Below are positions 9,324 to 17,967 of a stretch of 64,000 nucleotides of DNA, in pieces. Position 1 is the first letter of the stretch; every line of letters starts with the position of its first letter. Under the pieces are notes generated by a model that made no database searches, was not told the DNA's origin, and worked only from the letters and a program-made list of their open reading frames with translations. The translations under genes were made by a program, and so were the position numbers. This DNA is from Branchiibius sp. NY16-3462-2 (lineage in GTDB: Bacteria > Actinomycetota > Actinomycetes > Actinomycetales > Dermatophilaceae). The DNA lies in contig NZ_LVCF01000001.1 of the NCBI RefSeq assembly GCF_001594145.1, forward strand, positions 372,001 to 436,000, given 5' to 3'.

Positions 9324-9355
9324 AAGCCCGGACCCCCACGAGGGAGTCCGGGCTT
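9324..9355 (-). terminator. Intrinsic terminator-like hairpin after rpsI
   Basis: A perfect 10-bp stem, AAGCCCGGAC paired with GTCCGGGCTT, encloses a 12-nt loop. It lies 18 bp beyond the rpsI stop and ends the rplM-rpsI operon. There is no long U tract, as is common in actinobacteria. Confidence 0.7.
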
Positions 9356-9373
9356 GGATGCTGCGAGCAGCGA

Positions 9374-9877
9374 TCAGCGCTTGCTGTACTGCGGCGCCTT
9401 ACGGGCCTTCTTCAGACCAGCCTTCTTGCGCTCCGGGACGCGAGCGTCACGGGTCAGCAGACCGGCCTTCTTCAGCGCGGGACGGTTCAGCTCGGGGTCG
9501 ACGCCGTTGAGCGAACGCGCGACGCCCAGACGAACGGCACCGGCCTGGCCGGAGGGGCCACCGCCGTGCACGCGGACCAGCACGTCGTACGCGCCATCCA
9601 GCTCCAGGACCTTCAGCGGCTCGTTGACCAGCTGCTGGTGCACCTTGTTGGGGAAGTACTCCTCCAGGGTGCGGCCGTTGACCTTCCACTCACCGGTGCC
9701 CGGCACGATGCGGACGCGGGCGATGGCCTGCTTGCGGCGGCCGGTGGCGGCGCCGGGGGCAGAGGCGGTCGGGCGGGGGCGGTTCTCGTCGACGACGTCG
9801 GCGCCACTCTCGGTGGTGTATTCGGTCAGCTGCGGCTCGTCGTCCTCCAGGACGTCGACCTCGGTGTAGTCAGCCAC
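9374..9877 (-). CDS. rpsI: 30S ribosomal protein S9
   Basis: This 167-residue protein starts at a GTG with AAGGAG just upstream. The conserved S9 body begins near residue 45 (GRRKQAIARVRIVPGTG) and ends with the diagnostic APQYSKR tail that reaches the P-site tRNA. The first ~45 residues are an acidic, Pro/Ala-rich extension seen in many actinobacterial S9 proteins. It is the second gene of the rplM-rpsI operon, with a 39-bp gap. Confidence 0.98.
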   Translation of the reverse strand: MADYTEVDVLEDDEPQLTEYTTESGADVVDENRPRPTASAPGAATGRRKQAIARVRIVPGTGEWKVNGRTLEEYFPNKVHQQLVNEPLKVLELDGAYDVLVRVHGGGPSGQAGAVRLGVARSLNGVDPELNRPALKKAGLLTRDARVPERKKAGLKKARKAPQYSKR

Positions 9878-9916
9878 GATTCTCCTTCAATTCAAAGTGT
9901 GTAGAGGGGGCGCGGC

Positions 9917-10366
9917 TTACTGCGCGACCTGGGTGATCTCGAACTTGGCCGGCTGCTGCGCGGCGTGCGGGTGCTCCGGGCCGGCGTAGACCTTCAGCTT
10001 CTTGAGCTGGGCGCGACCGAGGGAGTTGTGCGGCAGCATCCCCTTGATGGCCTTCTCCACGGCACCGGCCGGGTCCTTGGCCATCAGCTCGGTGTAGGAG
10101 GTGGTCTTCAGACCGCCCGGGAAACCGGAGTGGCGGTAGGCCTTCTTCTTCTCCAGCTTCGCACCGGTCAGCGCCACCTTGTCGGCGTTGATGATGATGA
10201 CGAAGTCGCCGGTGTCGGCGTTGGGGGCGAAGATCGGCTTGTGCTTGCCGCGCAGGAGGATCGCGGCCTGGCTGGCCAGACGGCCGAGCACGACGTCGGT
10301 GGCGTCGATGACGTGCCACTGGACGTTGTCCTGCAGGTCCGCCGGCTTGGGCGTGTAGGTACGCAC
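9917..10366 (-). CDS. rplM: 50S ribosomal protein L13
   Basis: This 149-residue protein of normal length starts at a GTG. Typical L13 segments are WHVIDATDVVLGRLAS, GDFVIIINADKVALTG and KGMLPHNSLGRAQLKKLKVY. It is an early-assembly 23S rRNA-binding protein of the large subunit. It is the first gene of the two-gene operon and has a recognisable promoter about 110 bp upstream. Confidence 0.98.
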   Translation of the reverse strand: MRTYTPKPADLQDNVQWHVIDATDVVLGRLASQAAILLRGKHKPIFAPNADTGDFVIIINADKVALTGAKLEKKKAYRHSGFPGGLKTTSYTELMAKDPAGAVEKAIKGMLPHNSLGRAQLKKLKVYAGPEHPHAAQQPAKFEITQVAQ

Positions 10367-10470
10367 TGTCGTTACCTTTTCCGTTGGTGCTTACTGGTGA
10401 AACGTGCCGCGTGCTGCTGCTCGGAGCGCTCGCGCACAAGTCTGCGGGTCAGATGGCTGCCCGACTCACC

Positions 10471-10499
10471 ATTCTACGGAGGGTTCCGCAGCGCCCCAA
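10471..10499 (-). promoter_or_regulatory. Putative sigma70-type promoter of rplM-rpsI
   Basis: On the minus strand a -10 TAGAAT (10471-10476) is preceded at exactly 17 bp by TTGGGG (10494-10499). The -10 matches five of six consensus bases, the -35 only three. The orientation and distance fit rplM. Confidence 0.5.
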
Positions 10500-10550
10500 A
10501 TCGGTGGAATCCCGCGGAATGCCGGGGCGTTCGCGTGTCCGCGTCGGTCT

Positions 10551-10588
10551 TTGCACAGAGATTATGCACAGGTATTGTGCAATCTGTG
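10551..10588. promoter_or_regulatory. Nested inverted repeats, putative autoregulatory operator of the ArsR-like gene
   Basis: TTGCACA (10551-10557) is repeated inverted as TGTGCAA (10576-10582). CACAGA (10554-10559) pairs with TCTGTG (10583-10588), and TGCACA (10565-10570) with TGTGCA (10576-10581). The repeats run into the likely GTG start of the regulator, a layout that fits autorepression. Confidence 0.5.
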
Positions 10589-11131
10589 GCTGCTCCCGAC
10601 TCCCCCCTGCGCACCCTGGCGCATCCGTTGCGCTCGCGCATCCTGGCTCATCTGCGCGTCCACGGTGAGGCGACGGCGACCTCGTTGGCAGCGGCCCTGG
10701 GCACGCACACCGGAGCGACCTCCTATCACCTGCGACGACTGGAAGCCGCGGGACTTGTCTTCGACACCGGGCACGGTGACGGGAAGCGGCGGGTGTGGGG
10801 CGCCGTACGCGAACCCATCGACCAGGACGCTCCCTTGGACGAGGACGACGAGGCGGCCGCCCGGTGGCTGCAACACGACTATGTCGAGCACTTCGGGCAA
10901 CGGGCCGGGGCCTGGATCGAGGCCCAGGACGACTGGCCGCCCGCGTGGCGGGCCGACTGCGGACTGACGGACCACGCGGTGCTGGTCACGGAGGAACAGT
11001 TGACCGCGTTGGCCGCGGAGTTGGGTGAGGTGTTCGAGCGTTACCGACGAGCGGGTGCAGGTACGCCGGGGGCACGCCGGGTGGCGGGGTACACCGCCTT
11101 GTTGCCGATCGACCCGCCGCCCTCTCGCTGA
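10586..11131 (+). CDS. ArsR-like winged-helix transcriptional regulator
   Basis: This is a protein of about 181 residues. The frame is open much further upstream, but homology-like sequence starts at AAPDSPLRTLAHPLRSRILAHL, so a GTG at 10586 (or 10577) is the best start. Neither has a Shine-Dalgarno, so a leaderless message is possible. Residues 6-75 form an ArsR-type winged helix (GEATATSLAAALGTHTGATS, then YHLRRLEAAGLV). The C-terminal half is acidic with WLQHDYVEHFGQRAGAWIE. No metal-binding cysteine pair is visible, so the signal is not obviously a metal. It converges with the HExxH lipoprotein gene, 4 bp apart. Confidence 0.8.
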   Translation: MAAPDSPLRTLAHPLRSRILAHLRVHGEATATSLAAALGTHTGATSYHLRRLEAAGLVFDTGHGDGKRRVWGAVREPIDQDAPLDEDDEAAARWLQHDYVEHFGQRAGAWIEAQDDWPPAWRADCGLTDHAVLVTEEQLTALAAELGEVFERYRRAGAGTPGARRVAGYTALLPIDPPPSR

Positions 11132-11135
11132 GGAC

Positions 11136-12122
11136 TCAGTCCGAAACCCATTGCCAGTCGGGGTCGAACGACCTGAACTGCTCCTTGAACTGGTGCTGCC
11201 AGGCAGTCACCGTCGCCTTGTAGTCAGCACCCGTCGCCCGCTGGAACTCGACGGCCAACGAGTCGTGAGTTGCCACGAGCATGGCGCGGTAGAACGCGAG
11301 CGCCTTGCTGGTCCCGAAGCGGTCGGCGACGTACTGCACGAACATACCGGCGCGGAAGTAGCCGTCGTCGGTGTCGTCCACCACTTCCTTGTCAGAAGGC
11401 AGCCGCGCTGGCGGTTCCTTCTCCGGACCGGTCGAAACCTCTTGATTGGCAGCCCATTCCGCGTATCCCTCGACCATCCACTCCGGGACCGACGGGTCGT
11501 CGAAATCGACCGGGAGGGTGTCGGCGTGGAACACCTCGTGATCCATCACGTGGGTGAAGTAGTCGTCATCGTCGATGATCCGCATGCCGTCGGTGAAGTG
11601 GTGGCCCGTGGGGATCACGATCCAGGCCGCCTTGCCGTAGGGCATCGTGATGCCGTCGGCGTCCGCGACGTTCGAGTCCCCGGTCCACTTCTGCGCCGTG
11701 CTGTCGTCCGCGGCGGCCAGGACCAGGTACTTGTCCTTGGCGTGTTGACCGGTCAGCGCCTCGATGCGCGGTACCGACTCATCGGCGGTGTCGGTCACCT
11801 TCTGCAGAACCGTGTCGGTGGTGTTGCCGACCGCCACGACCCGCGAACTGATCCGGTAGTGCAGACCCTTCACCTCGGCGACCTGGACGAAGGCGCGGCT
11901 GAGGGTCAGCCGGTCGACCACCTCGTCGGGCAGACCCTGTCGCATCGAACCGTCGGTGGACTTCGCCGAAGCCGATGGGGTGACGGAACCCGTCGACGGC
12001 GCCGCGGTGTTGGTCGTCGTGACCGGCGCGGACGGAATCGCGGGCAGGGTGATTGCCGCGCCACAGGCGGTCAGCGACATCACGGCCGCGGTGAGCGCCG
12101 CGGCCCCCGTGCGGCGATTCAT
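11136..12122 (-). CDS. Secreted lipoprotein with HExxH zinc metallopeptidase motif
   Basis: This is a 328-residue protein. The ATG at 12122 gives a clean lipoprotein signal peptide ending in SLTAC (Cys20); the frame is open further upstream but lacks a signal. A Ser/Thr/Ala-rich linker runs to about residue 60. The C-terminal third has HEVFH, a true HExxH zinc site, followed about 20 residues later by WMVEGYAEW. That spacing fits a gluzincin whose third ligand is the Glu. I would expect a surface-anchored zinc peptidase, but no substrate is known and the family name is uncertain. The gene starts 23 bp after the ABC-F stop, so the two are probably co-transcribed. Confidence 0.7.
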   Translation of the reverse strand: MNRRTGAAALTAAVMSLTACGAAITLPAIPSAPVTTTNTAAPSTGSVTPSASAKSTDGSMRQGLPDEVVDRLTLSRAFVQVAEVKGLHYRISSRVVAVGNTTDTVLQKVTDTADESVPRIEALTGQHAKDKYLVLAAADDSTAQKWTGDSNVADADGITMPYGKAAWIVIPTGHHFTDGMRIIDDDDYFTHVMDHEVFHADTLPVDFDDPSVPEWMVEGYAEWAANQEVSTGPEKEPPARLPSDKEVVDDTDDGYFRAGMFVQYVADRFGTSKALAFYRAMLVATHDSLAVEFQRATGADYKATVTAWQHQFKEQFRSFDPDWQWVSD

Positions 12123-12145
12123 GCGCGAACTGTAACCCGCGTTGC

Positions 12146-13837
12146 TCAGCGAGCCCGCTGCACGCGCGTCTCGTCCCACACCGGTTCGTTGGATTCATAC
12201 ACCCGACCGTCGGCACCGAAGACCAGGTAGCGGTCGAATCCCCTTGCGAACCAACGGTCGTGGGTAACCGCGACCACCGTCCCCTCGAACTGCTCCAGGC
12301 CATCCTCCAACGCCTCGGCCGATTGCAGGTCGAGGTTGTCAGTGGGTTCGTCCAGCAGCAACAAGGTTGCCCCGGACAACTCCAGCAGCAGGATCTGGAA
12401 GCGGGCCTGCTGCCCACCGGACAGCGATCCGAACGTCTGCTCCGCGGCGTGCGCCAGCTCGTAGCGATCCAGCACGCGTGATGCCTGCTCCCGGGCCATC
12501 CCCGCGCGGTGTTCGTCGCCGCGGTGCAGGATCTCCAGCAGGGTGCGCTTCACTAGTTCGGGGTGCGCATGCGTCTGGGCGAACCAGCCCGGCCGGACCC
12601 GCGAGCCGAGCCGCACTTTCCCTTCGTGCGCAACGGGATCCGGCGCCACATCGCCCACCGGCTGATGCTCGATATCGGGATCCGAACCGCCCGCGGCCAG
12701 CAGGCGCAGGAAGTGGCTCTTGCCCGAACCGTTCGATCCGAGCACAGCCACGCGCTCGCCGTACCAGATCTCCAGGTCGAACGGCTTCATCAATCCGGTG
12801 AGTTCGAGACCCTCGGCGACCACGGCGCGCTTGGCGGTCCGGCCGCCCTTGAGGCGCATGGTCACCTTCTGCTCGAACGGAACCGCTTGCGGCGGCCCGG
12901 CCTCCTCGAACTTGCGCAGCCGCGTCTGGGCGGCGTGGTAGCGCGGCGCCATCCCGTCGTTGTACTCCGCCTTGACCTTCAGCCGCAGGACGAGAGCCTT
13001 GAGCTTGGCGTGCTCCTCGTCCCAGCGGCGGCGCAACTCCTCAAGGCGGGCGTTGCGGTCGATACGAGCCTGGTGGTACGTCGAGAAGCGGCCCGGGTGG
13101 GTCCAGGCGATGGCCCCGGACGCCTGGGGTTCGAGGGTGACGATGCGGGTCGCGACCTGCTCCAGCAACTCGCGGTCGTGGCTGATCAGCAGGACGGTCT
13201 TGGGTGAGTCCTGCAGGGCCTGCTCGAGCCAGCGCTTGGTGGGCACGTCCAGGTAGTTGTCCGGCTCGTCGAGCAGCAGCACTTCCTCCGGGCCGCGCAG
13301 CAGCGCCTCCAGGACCAGGCGCTTCTGTTCACCGCCGGAGAGAGTGTGCAGATCACGGAACTGCGCTCTGTCGTAAGGGATTCCGAGGGCAGCCACGGTG
13401 CAGACGTCCCACAACGTCTCGTACTCATAGCCGCCGACTTCAGCCCAGTCCGCGAGCGCCTGCGCGTAGGCCATCTGGGCGGGCTCGTCGTCGTGCTCCA
13501 TGATCGCCAATTCGGCGGCGTCGACGGCGCGCGCGGCCTTGGCGATCGGCTCCGGTGCAACACTCACCAACAGGTCGCGGACGGTCTGCTCCTGGCCCTG
13601 TTTCCCGACGAACTGGTCCATGACCCCCAGTCCCCCGGAGCGGGTAATCGCTCCCTCGTGGGCGTCGATCTCACCGGAGATGATCCGTAGCAGCGTGGTC
13701 TTGCCGGTGCCGTTGGGGCCGACGAGCGCCACCTTCGCGCCCTCCCCCACGCGCAGGCTGACGCCGCCCAGCAGCGGCCGCCCGTCCGGCAGGTAGTACT
13801 CCACGGTGTTGACATCGACGTGACCCACGATCGTCAA
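12146..13837 (-). CDS. ABC-F family ATPase (ribosome-associated type)
   Basis: This 563-residue protein has two ABC domains and no membrane segment. Domain 1 has the P-loop GPNGTGKTT (about 40-48), signature LSGGEQKRL and Walker B LLLDEPDNYLD. Domain 2 has GSNGSGKSH, LSGGQQARF and LLLDEPTDNLD. The region between the domains is charged and helical (RLEELRRRWDEEHAKLKAL), matching the P-site tRNA interaction motif of ABC-F proteins. ABC-F proteins act on the ribosome in translation regulation or antibiotic protection; which role applies cannot be decided here. It lies upstream of the HExxH lipoprotein gene. Confidence 0.9.
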   Translation of the reverse strand: MTIVGHVDVNTVEYYLPDGRPLLGGVSLRVGEGAKVALVGPNGTGKTTLLRIISGEIDAHEGAITRSGGLGVMDQFVGKQGQEQTVRDLLVSVAPEPIAKAARAVDAAELAIMEHDDEPAQMAYAQALADWAEVGGYEYETLWDVCTVAALGIPYDRAQFRDLHTLSGGEQKRLVLEALLRGPEEVLLLDEPDNYLDVPTKRWLEQALQDSPKTVLLISHDRELLEQVATRIVTLEPQASGAIAWTHPGRFSTYHQARIDRNARLEELRRRWDEEHAKLKALVLRLKVKAEYNDGMAPRYHAAQTRLRKFEEAGPPQAVPFEQKVTMRLKGGRTAKRAVVAEGLELTGLMKPFDLEIWYGERVAVLGSNGSGKSHFLRLLAAGGSDPDIEHQPVGDVAPDPVAHEGKVRLGSRVRPGWFAQTHAHPELVKRTLLEILHRGDEHRAGMAREQASRVLDRYELAHAAEQTFGSLSGGQQARFQILLLELSGATLLLLDEPTDNLDLQSAEALEDGLEQFEGTVVAVTHDRWFARGFDRYLVFGADGRVYESNEPVWDETRVQRAR

Positions 13838-13867
13838 GCATGACTGACGCGGGGCGGTGGATGCACC

Positions 13868-14632
13868 TCAGTTATCGAGTTGGTCCAGATCGCGCACGGC
13901 AAAACGGTGGTACCAGAAGGCTTCGTTGAAGATGACCTGCAGGGCCTCGGCGACCTCCGGCCGCTCGTCCGGCCAGTTGGGATTCGGCGAACCCTTGGCG
14001 GGCCGGTCTAGTTGGTCGTCGGTGAGTTGCCCGAGGTACGCCGTGAGCCGGGCTGCCGACGCGTCGTACAGTTCGCGGGCCTGCGCCAGGTCGACGTCGG
14101 TGGTCTTGTCCCACGGCACATCGGGATGCGGCGGCATCTGGTCCCACGGCAGATCCAGTGGTTCCCACGGCGACGGGTCGCCCCCGATAGCGCCGTCCAG
14201 CCAGCTGGTGATCGCGAAACTGAGGTGTCGCACGGTCTGGATGAAGGACCACTCCGCGCCGACGTGGGCCGTCAGCAGCGCAGGATCCAGTGTTTCGGCT
14301 CGCGCAAGGGTGGTCGCCCAGACCTGTTGCAGCCGCTCCCAGGAATCCCGGTACCCCTGTGCATCAACTGGTTTCAGCCCGGCGTACTCCGGGTAGAGCC
14401 GCGTGAGCTCGGCATCGACGAGCGGCGCGACGGACACCCCGTTGATGCTCAACCCGTCGATCTCACCCCATACCTGCACCCCCTGCAGACCGACGCTGTC
14501 GAAGCGGCTCCCGGACAGATCCACCTCCCAGAAGTGCGCGTTCGTGAACTCCACCCGACTGAAGTCGCTGCCCGCCAAGCGCACCCGCGAGAAGGTCGAG
14601 CTGCTCAGGTCTTCGTTCTCGAAATCGGCCAT
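13868..14632 (-). CDS. Pentapeptide-repeat / DinB-like fusion protein
   Basis: This is a 254-residue soluble protein. Residues 1-65 show pentapeptide-type repeats (A/S-x-L/F-S-x spacing in DLSSSTFSRVRLAGSDFSRV, then the FTNAHFWEVDLSGSRF run). The rest looks like a DinB/YfiT four-helix bundle, with AEWSFIQTVRHLSFAITSWL and NEAFWYHRFAVRDL carrying the usual histidines. DinB-like proteins are often metal-dependent thiol transferases; in mycothiol-producing actinobacteria many use mycothiol. The adjacent mshB gene (stop 40 bp upstream, same strand) makes a mycothiol link attractive but unproven. Confidence 0.75.
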   Translation of the reverse strand: MADFENEDLSSSTFSRVRLAGSDFSRVEFTNAHFWEVDLSGSRFDSVGLQGVQVWGEIDGLSINGVSVAPLVDAELTRLYPEYAGLKPVDAQGYRDSWERLQQVWATTLARAETLDPALLTAHVGAEWSFIQTVRHLSFAITSWLDGAIGGDPSPWEPLDLPWDQMPPHPDVPWDKTTDVDLAQARELYDASAARLTAYLGQLTDDQLDRPAKGSPNPNWPDERPEVAEALQVIFNEAFWYHRFAVRDLDQLDN

Positions 14633-14672
14633 GAGCTCACGCTAGGGGCGTTTGCGGACGGATCGTTGCCGG

Positions 14673-15629
14673 TTACTCCGCGGAGTCCAGTCCAGCGAAG
14701 ATGTCTGTCGCTCCCGCGGGAGCTGGCACGCCACCGGCCAGGCGATAGCACTCGTCCCACAAGATCCCCGGCGGAGCGCCCTCCAGAGCAAAGAAGAACT
14801 CGTCCGGCTTGATCTGGCTGCGGTGCGCGCGCAATGCCGCAAACCGTTGTGCAGCAACGGGATAGCCGTCGATCCGGACCGCCACATCATCGTCGGCAAC
14901 GCACATCGGCGGCTTCTGACCGGAGTCGAGGTCGAAGTTCGCGAAGAAGTCCTCGCCCGGGTCCTCACCGGCCTCGATCGCCGCCTGCCGCTGCGCCTGG
15001 GCACCCGCGATCATGGCCCGCATCTGACTCTCGGAGAACGCCGGCCACAGCACCCGCTGCACCTGCCATGGCTCGCCCAGATCCGGTCGGTAGCTCGGGA
15101 CTGCAGCCAGCGCCATCGCGTAGGTCGCGACCCGGTGCGCCTGGATGTGGTCCGGGTGACCGTAGAAGCCGAACTCGTCGTAGGTGATCAGCACCTGGGG
15201 CCGGCGGTCCCGGATCAGCGGGACGAGGGCGTTGGCCGCTTCGAGCAGATCAGCGCGCCAGAACGACGCCTCGTCTGCATCCGGCGGTGGTGCGGCCATC
15301 CCGTCCGGACCGAACACCATCCCGGTGTCATGCCACCGGCCGTCGCCGCCCAACCGAACGAAATCCGTGACGCCCAGCGCCGCCATCGCCTCGGTGAGTT
15401 CGGTGATGCGGACTTCTGCCAGCGCGTTCTCCTGGTCGTGTGACAGGTGCGCGAGCTCTGGGAGCACGATGTCACCCCGCTCGCCCAGCGTGCAGGTGAC
15501 GAGGGTGACGCCAGCCCCTTGATCGGCGTACGTCGCCATGGTTGCCCCGGTCGAACTGCTCTCGTCGTCCGGGTGGGCGTGCACCAGCATCAGGCGGCGG
15601 GCAGGCGGCTGTTCACTCACCCGCACCAC
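14673..15629 (-). CDS. mshB: N-acetyl-glucosaminyl-inositol deacetylase of mycothiol synthesis (MshB-type)
   Basis: This is a protein of up to 318 residues; GTG codons at 15629, 15626 and 15620 are all possible starts. The LmbE-family zinc site is visible as HAHPDDE (His19, Asp22) and GHPDH. The stretch TCTLGERGD and LGGDGRWHDTGM resembles MshB more than its paralogue Mca, whose conserved tail differs, so I prefer MshB; Mca remains an alternative. MshB deacetylates GlcNAc-inositol to GlcN-inositol, the third step towards mycothiol. It is divergent from the thiolase gene. Confidence 0.82.
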   Translation of the reverse strand: MVRVSEQPPARRLMLVHAHPDDESSSTGATMATYADQGAGVTLVTCTLGERGDIVLPELAHLSHDQENALAEVRITELTEAMAALGVTDFVRLGGDGRWHDTGMVFGPDGMAAPPPDADEASFWRADLLEAANALVPLIRDRRPQVLITYDEFGFYGHPDHIQAHRVATYAMALAAVPSYRPDLGEPWQVQRVLWPAFSESQMRAMIAGAQAQRQAAIEAGEDPGEDFFANFDLDSGQKPPMCVADDDVAVRIDGYPVAAQRFAALRAHRSQIKPDEFFFALEGAPPGILWDECYRLAGGVPAPAGATDIFAGLDSAE

Positions 15630-15654
15630 CGTAGGTCAGGACTACGGTCATTTC

Positions 15655-16854
15655 ATGAGTCAGTCTGCGTTTGTCTACGACGGGGTGCGTACGCCGTTCG
15701 GCCGGTTCGGAGGTGCCCTCGCCGGGGTGCGGCCCGATGACCTGGCCGCCGTCGTGGTCCGGTCCATCGTTGACCGGACACCCGCGGTGAGCGCGGATCC
15801 CGCTCTGATCGACGAGGTGATCCTCGGCAATGCCAACGGCGCCGGGGAAGAGAACCGCAACGTCGCCCGGATGGCCACCCTCCTCGCGGGACTGCCGACC
15901 AGCCTGCCCGGCACCACGGTGAACCGGCTGTGCGGGTCCAGCCTTGATGCCGCGATCATCGCCTCCCGGCAGATCGAGACCGGCGACGCGGAGGTGATAC
16001 TCGTCGGTGGAGTCGAGTCGATGACCCGTGCGCCGTGGGTTCTCCCGAAGACCGAAAAGCCCTATCCCGCAGGGAATCTCCAGCTCACGTCAACAACGCT
16101 AGGCTGGCGATTGGTCAATCCGGCGATGCCCGCGGAGTGGACCGTCTCGCTCGGTGAGGCGACCGAGTTGCTGCGCGAGAAGTACGACATCAGCCGCGAG
16201 CGCCAGGACGAATTCGCTGCACGCTCCCACCTGTTGGCCGACCAGGCGTGGCGGGACGGTTTCTATGACGACCTCGTGGTCGATGTCGATGGGACCGGTC
16301 TTGCCCGCGATGAGTCGATCCGCCCGGAAACCACCCCGGAGACGCTCGCTGGCCTGCGCACCTCCTTCCGCAAGACCGACGGCACGGTGACCGCCGGCAA
16401 CGCGTCGCCACTCAACGACGGGGCATCGGCGGTGTTGATCGGTTCCGAATCGGCCGGCGACCGTCTTGGGCGCCCACCGCTGGCCCGGATCGCCGGGCGT
16501 GGCGCGGCGGCCAACGACCCGCAGTATTTCGGGTACGCCCCGGTCGAAGCGGCCGAGCGTGCCCTGCGCAAGGCGGGGATCACTTGGTCCGATGTGGGTG
16601 CCGTCGAACTCAACGAGGCCTTCGCAGCGCAGTCCCTGGCCTGCCTGGACGCCTGGGACATCGACCCGCAGATCGTCAACCGCCACGGTGGTGCGATCGC
16701 GATCGGCCACCCGTTGGGAGCATCAGGCGGTCGCATCCTGGCGACTCTGGCTAAAGACCTGCGTGTCAGCGGCAGCCGCTGGGGCGTCGCCGCCATCTGC
16801 ATCGGAGTCGGCCAGGGGCTGGCGGTCGTACTCGAAAATCCCGAGGGCACCTGA
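15655..16854 (+). CDS. Acetyl-CoA acyltransferase (thiolase)
   Basis: This is a 399-residue thiolase, family length. The ATG at 15655 gives the standard MSQSAFVYDGVRTPFGRFGG start. The acylated cysteine lies in NRLCGSSLDA. The GHPLGASGGR and CIGVGQGLA segments carry the second catalytic His and Cys. The glycine-rich GGVESMTRAPWV loop is also present. It could be a beta-ketoadipyl-CoA or general acetyl-CoA thiolase; no pathway partner is adjacent. The next gene starts 9 bp later, so this may be the first gene of an operon with the 5-oxoprolinase genes. Confidence 0.93.
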   Translation: MSQSAFVYDGVRTPFGRFGGALAGVRPDDLAAVVVRSIVDRTPAVSADPALIDEVILGNANGAGEENRNVARMATLLAGLPTSLPGTTVNRLCGSSLDAAIIASRQIETGDAEVILVGGVESMTRAPWVLPKTEKPYPAGNLQLTSTTLGWRLVNPAMPAEWTVSLGEATELLREKYDISRERQDEFAARSHLLADQAWRDGFYDDLVVDVDGTGLARDESIRPETTPETLAGLRTSFRKTDGTVTAGNASPLNDGASAVLIGSESAGDRLGRPPLARIAGRGAAANDPQYFGYAPVEAAERALRKAGITWSDVGAVELNEAFAAQSLACLDAWDIDPQIVNRHGGAIAIGHPLGASGGRILATLAKDLRVSGSRWGVAAICIGVGQGLAVVLENPEGT

Positions 16855-16863
16855 CACTCGGCC

Positions 16864-17967
16864 ATGCACCCCGTGACTCTCAGCCGGCAGCAGGCCCGGC
16901 GGATCGCCGTACGAGCACAGTTGCTCACCGCCCGGCGACCGGCGGGTCTGTTGCCGCTCGTGGCTCACCTGGGCAGCCTGCAGATCGAGCACACGGCGTA
17001 CGTCGCGCCCACCGCCCACATCGTGGCCTGGAGCCGGCTGGGGTCGGGCTACCGGCCCGAGGACCTGGACGACGCCGTGGCGGGCGGTGACCTGGTCGAG
17101 ATCCTGATGCGGCTCATACCGGCCGCGGACGTCGCGGCCTACCGGGCGGAGATGGCCAACTGGCCCGGTGATCCGCCGTTGCGGGAGTGGCAGGAGGACG
17201 GCGTCGAGTGGCTGGCGGCCAACGACGAGTGCCGCCGCGACATCCTGGCCCGCCTGCGACTGGACGGGCCATCGCCGGCGGCATCGTTCCCCGATCTCAC
17301 GGTGGTGCCGTGGCGCTCCTCGGGCTGGACGGGCGGCCGCAACGTCCAGGCCGTTCTGTCGATGATGGTGCGCCGCGGCGAGGTCGCGGTCGCCGGCCGG
17401 GAGGGCCAGGATGTGCTCTACGACCTCGCGGAGCGGGTCTACCCGGACGAACCGCTGCCGCCGTTGGAGGAGTCCCGGCCGCAGCGGGCCGCACAGCTCC
17501 TGCGCGCCATGGGCATCGCCCGCACCGGTGGCCAACAGGATCCGCGGGAACCGTTGACCATTGCCGACGCCGGCGTCGCGGCTCGGGTCGAGGGCGTGCG
17601 CGGGCTGTGGCGGGTAGACCCGGCCTATCTCGACGACGACGACTTCGAACCACGCGCGGCGCTGCTGTCCCCGTTGGACCGACTGGTCTTCGACCGCAAA
17701 CGGGCCGCCGAGATCTTCGAATACGACTACAAACTCGAGATGTACACGCCGAAAGTCAAGCGCCAGTGGGGATATTGGGCACTGCCGGTGCTCTTCGGTG
17801 ACCAACTGGTCGGCAAGCTCGATGCGCAGACCGACCGGGACGCCGGCCGGTTGCGCGTGCACGCCCTGCACTGGGACCGGAAGCCGAGCCGGGCCATGAT
17901 GGATGCCGTGGACGAGCAGATCGATGACCTGGCAACGTGGCTCGGCGTCCGGCGCAGCGATGACTGA
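16864..17967 (+). CDS. YcaQ/AlkX-type winged-helix (HTH_42) DNA-binding protein
   Basis: This is a 367-residue protein of the crosslink-repair glycosylase (YcaQ/AlkZ) superfamily. It begins LSRQQARRIAVRAQLL and contains GSLQIEHTAYVAPTAHIVAWSR, then a winged-helix array and a C-terminal FDRKRAAEIFEYDYKLEMY and YWALPVLFGDQLVGKLDAQ. Those regions match what I know of the HTH_42 domain. Members unhook DNA interstrand crosslinks or remove bulky alkyl lesions. Only 9 bp separate it from the thiolase gene, and its end overlaps pxpA by 8 bp, so it sits inside an apparently unrelated catabolic operon. Confidence 0.82.
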   Translation: MHPVTLSRQQARRIAVRAQLLTARRPAGLLPLVAHLGSLQIEHTAYVAPTAHIVAWSRLGSGYRPEDLDDAVAGGDLVEILMRLIPAADVAAYRAEMANWPGDPPLREWQEDGVEWLAANDECRRDILARLRLDGPSPAASFPDLTVVPWRSSGWTGGRNVQAVLSMMVRRGEVAVAGREGQDVLYDLAERVYPDEPLPPLEESRPQRAAQLLRAMGIARTGGQQDPREPLTIADAGVAARVEGVRGLWRVDPAYLDDDDFEPRAALLSPLDRLVFDRKRAAEIFEYDYKLEMYTPKVKRQWGYWALPVLFGDQLVGKLDAQTDRDAGRLRVHALHWDRKPSRAMMDAVDEQIDDLATWLGVRRSDD

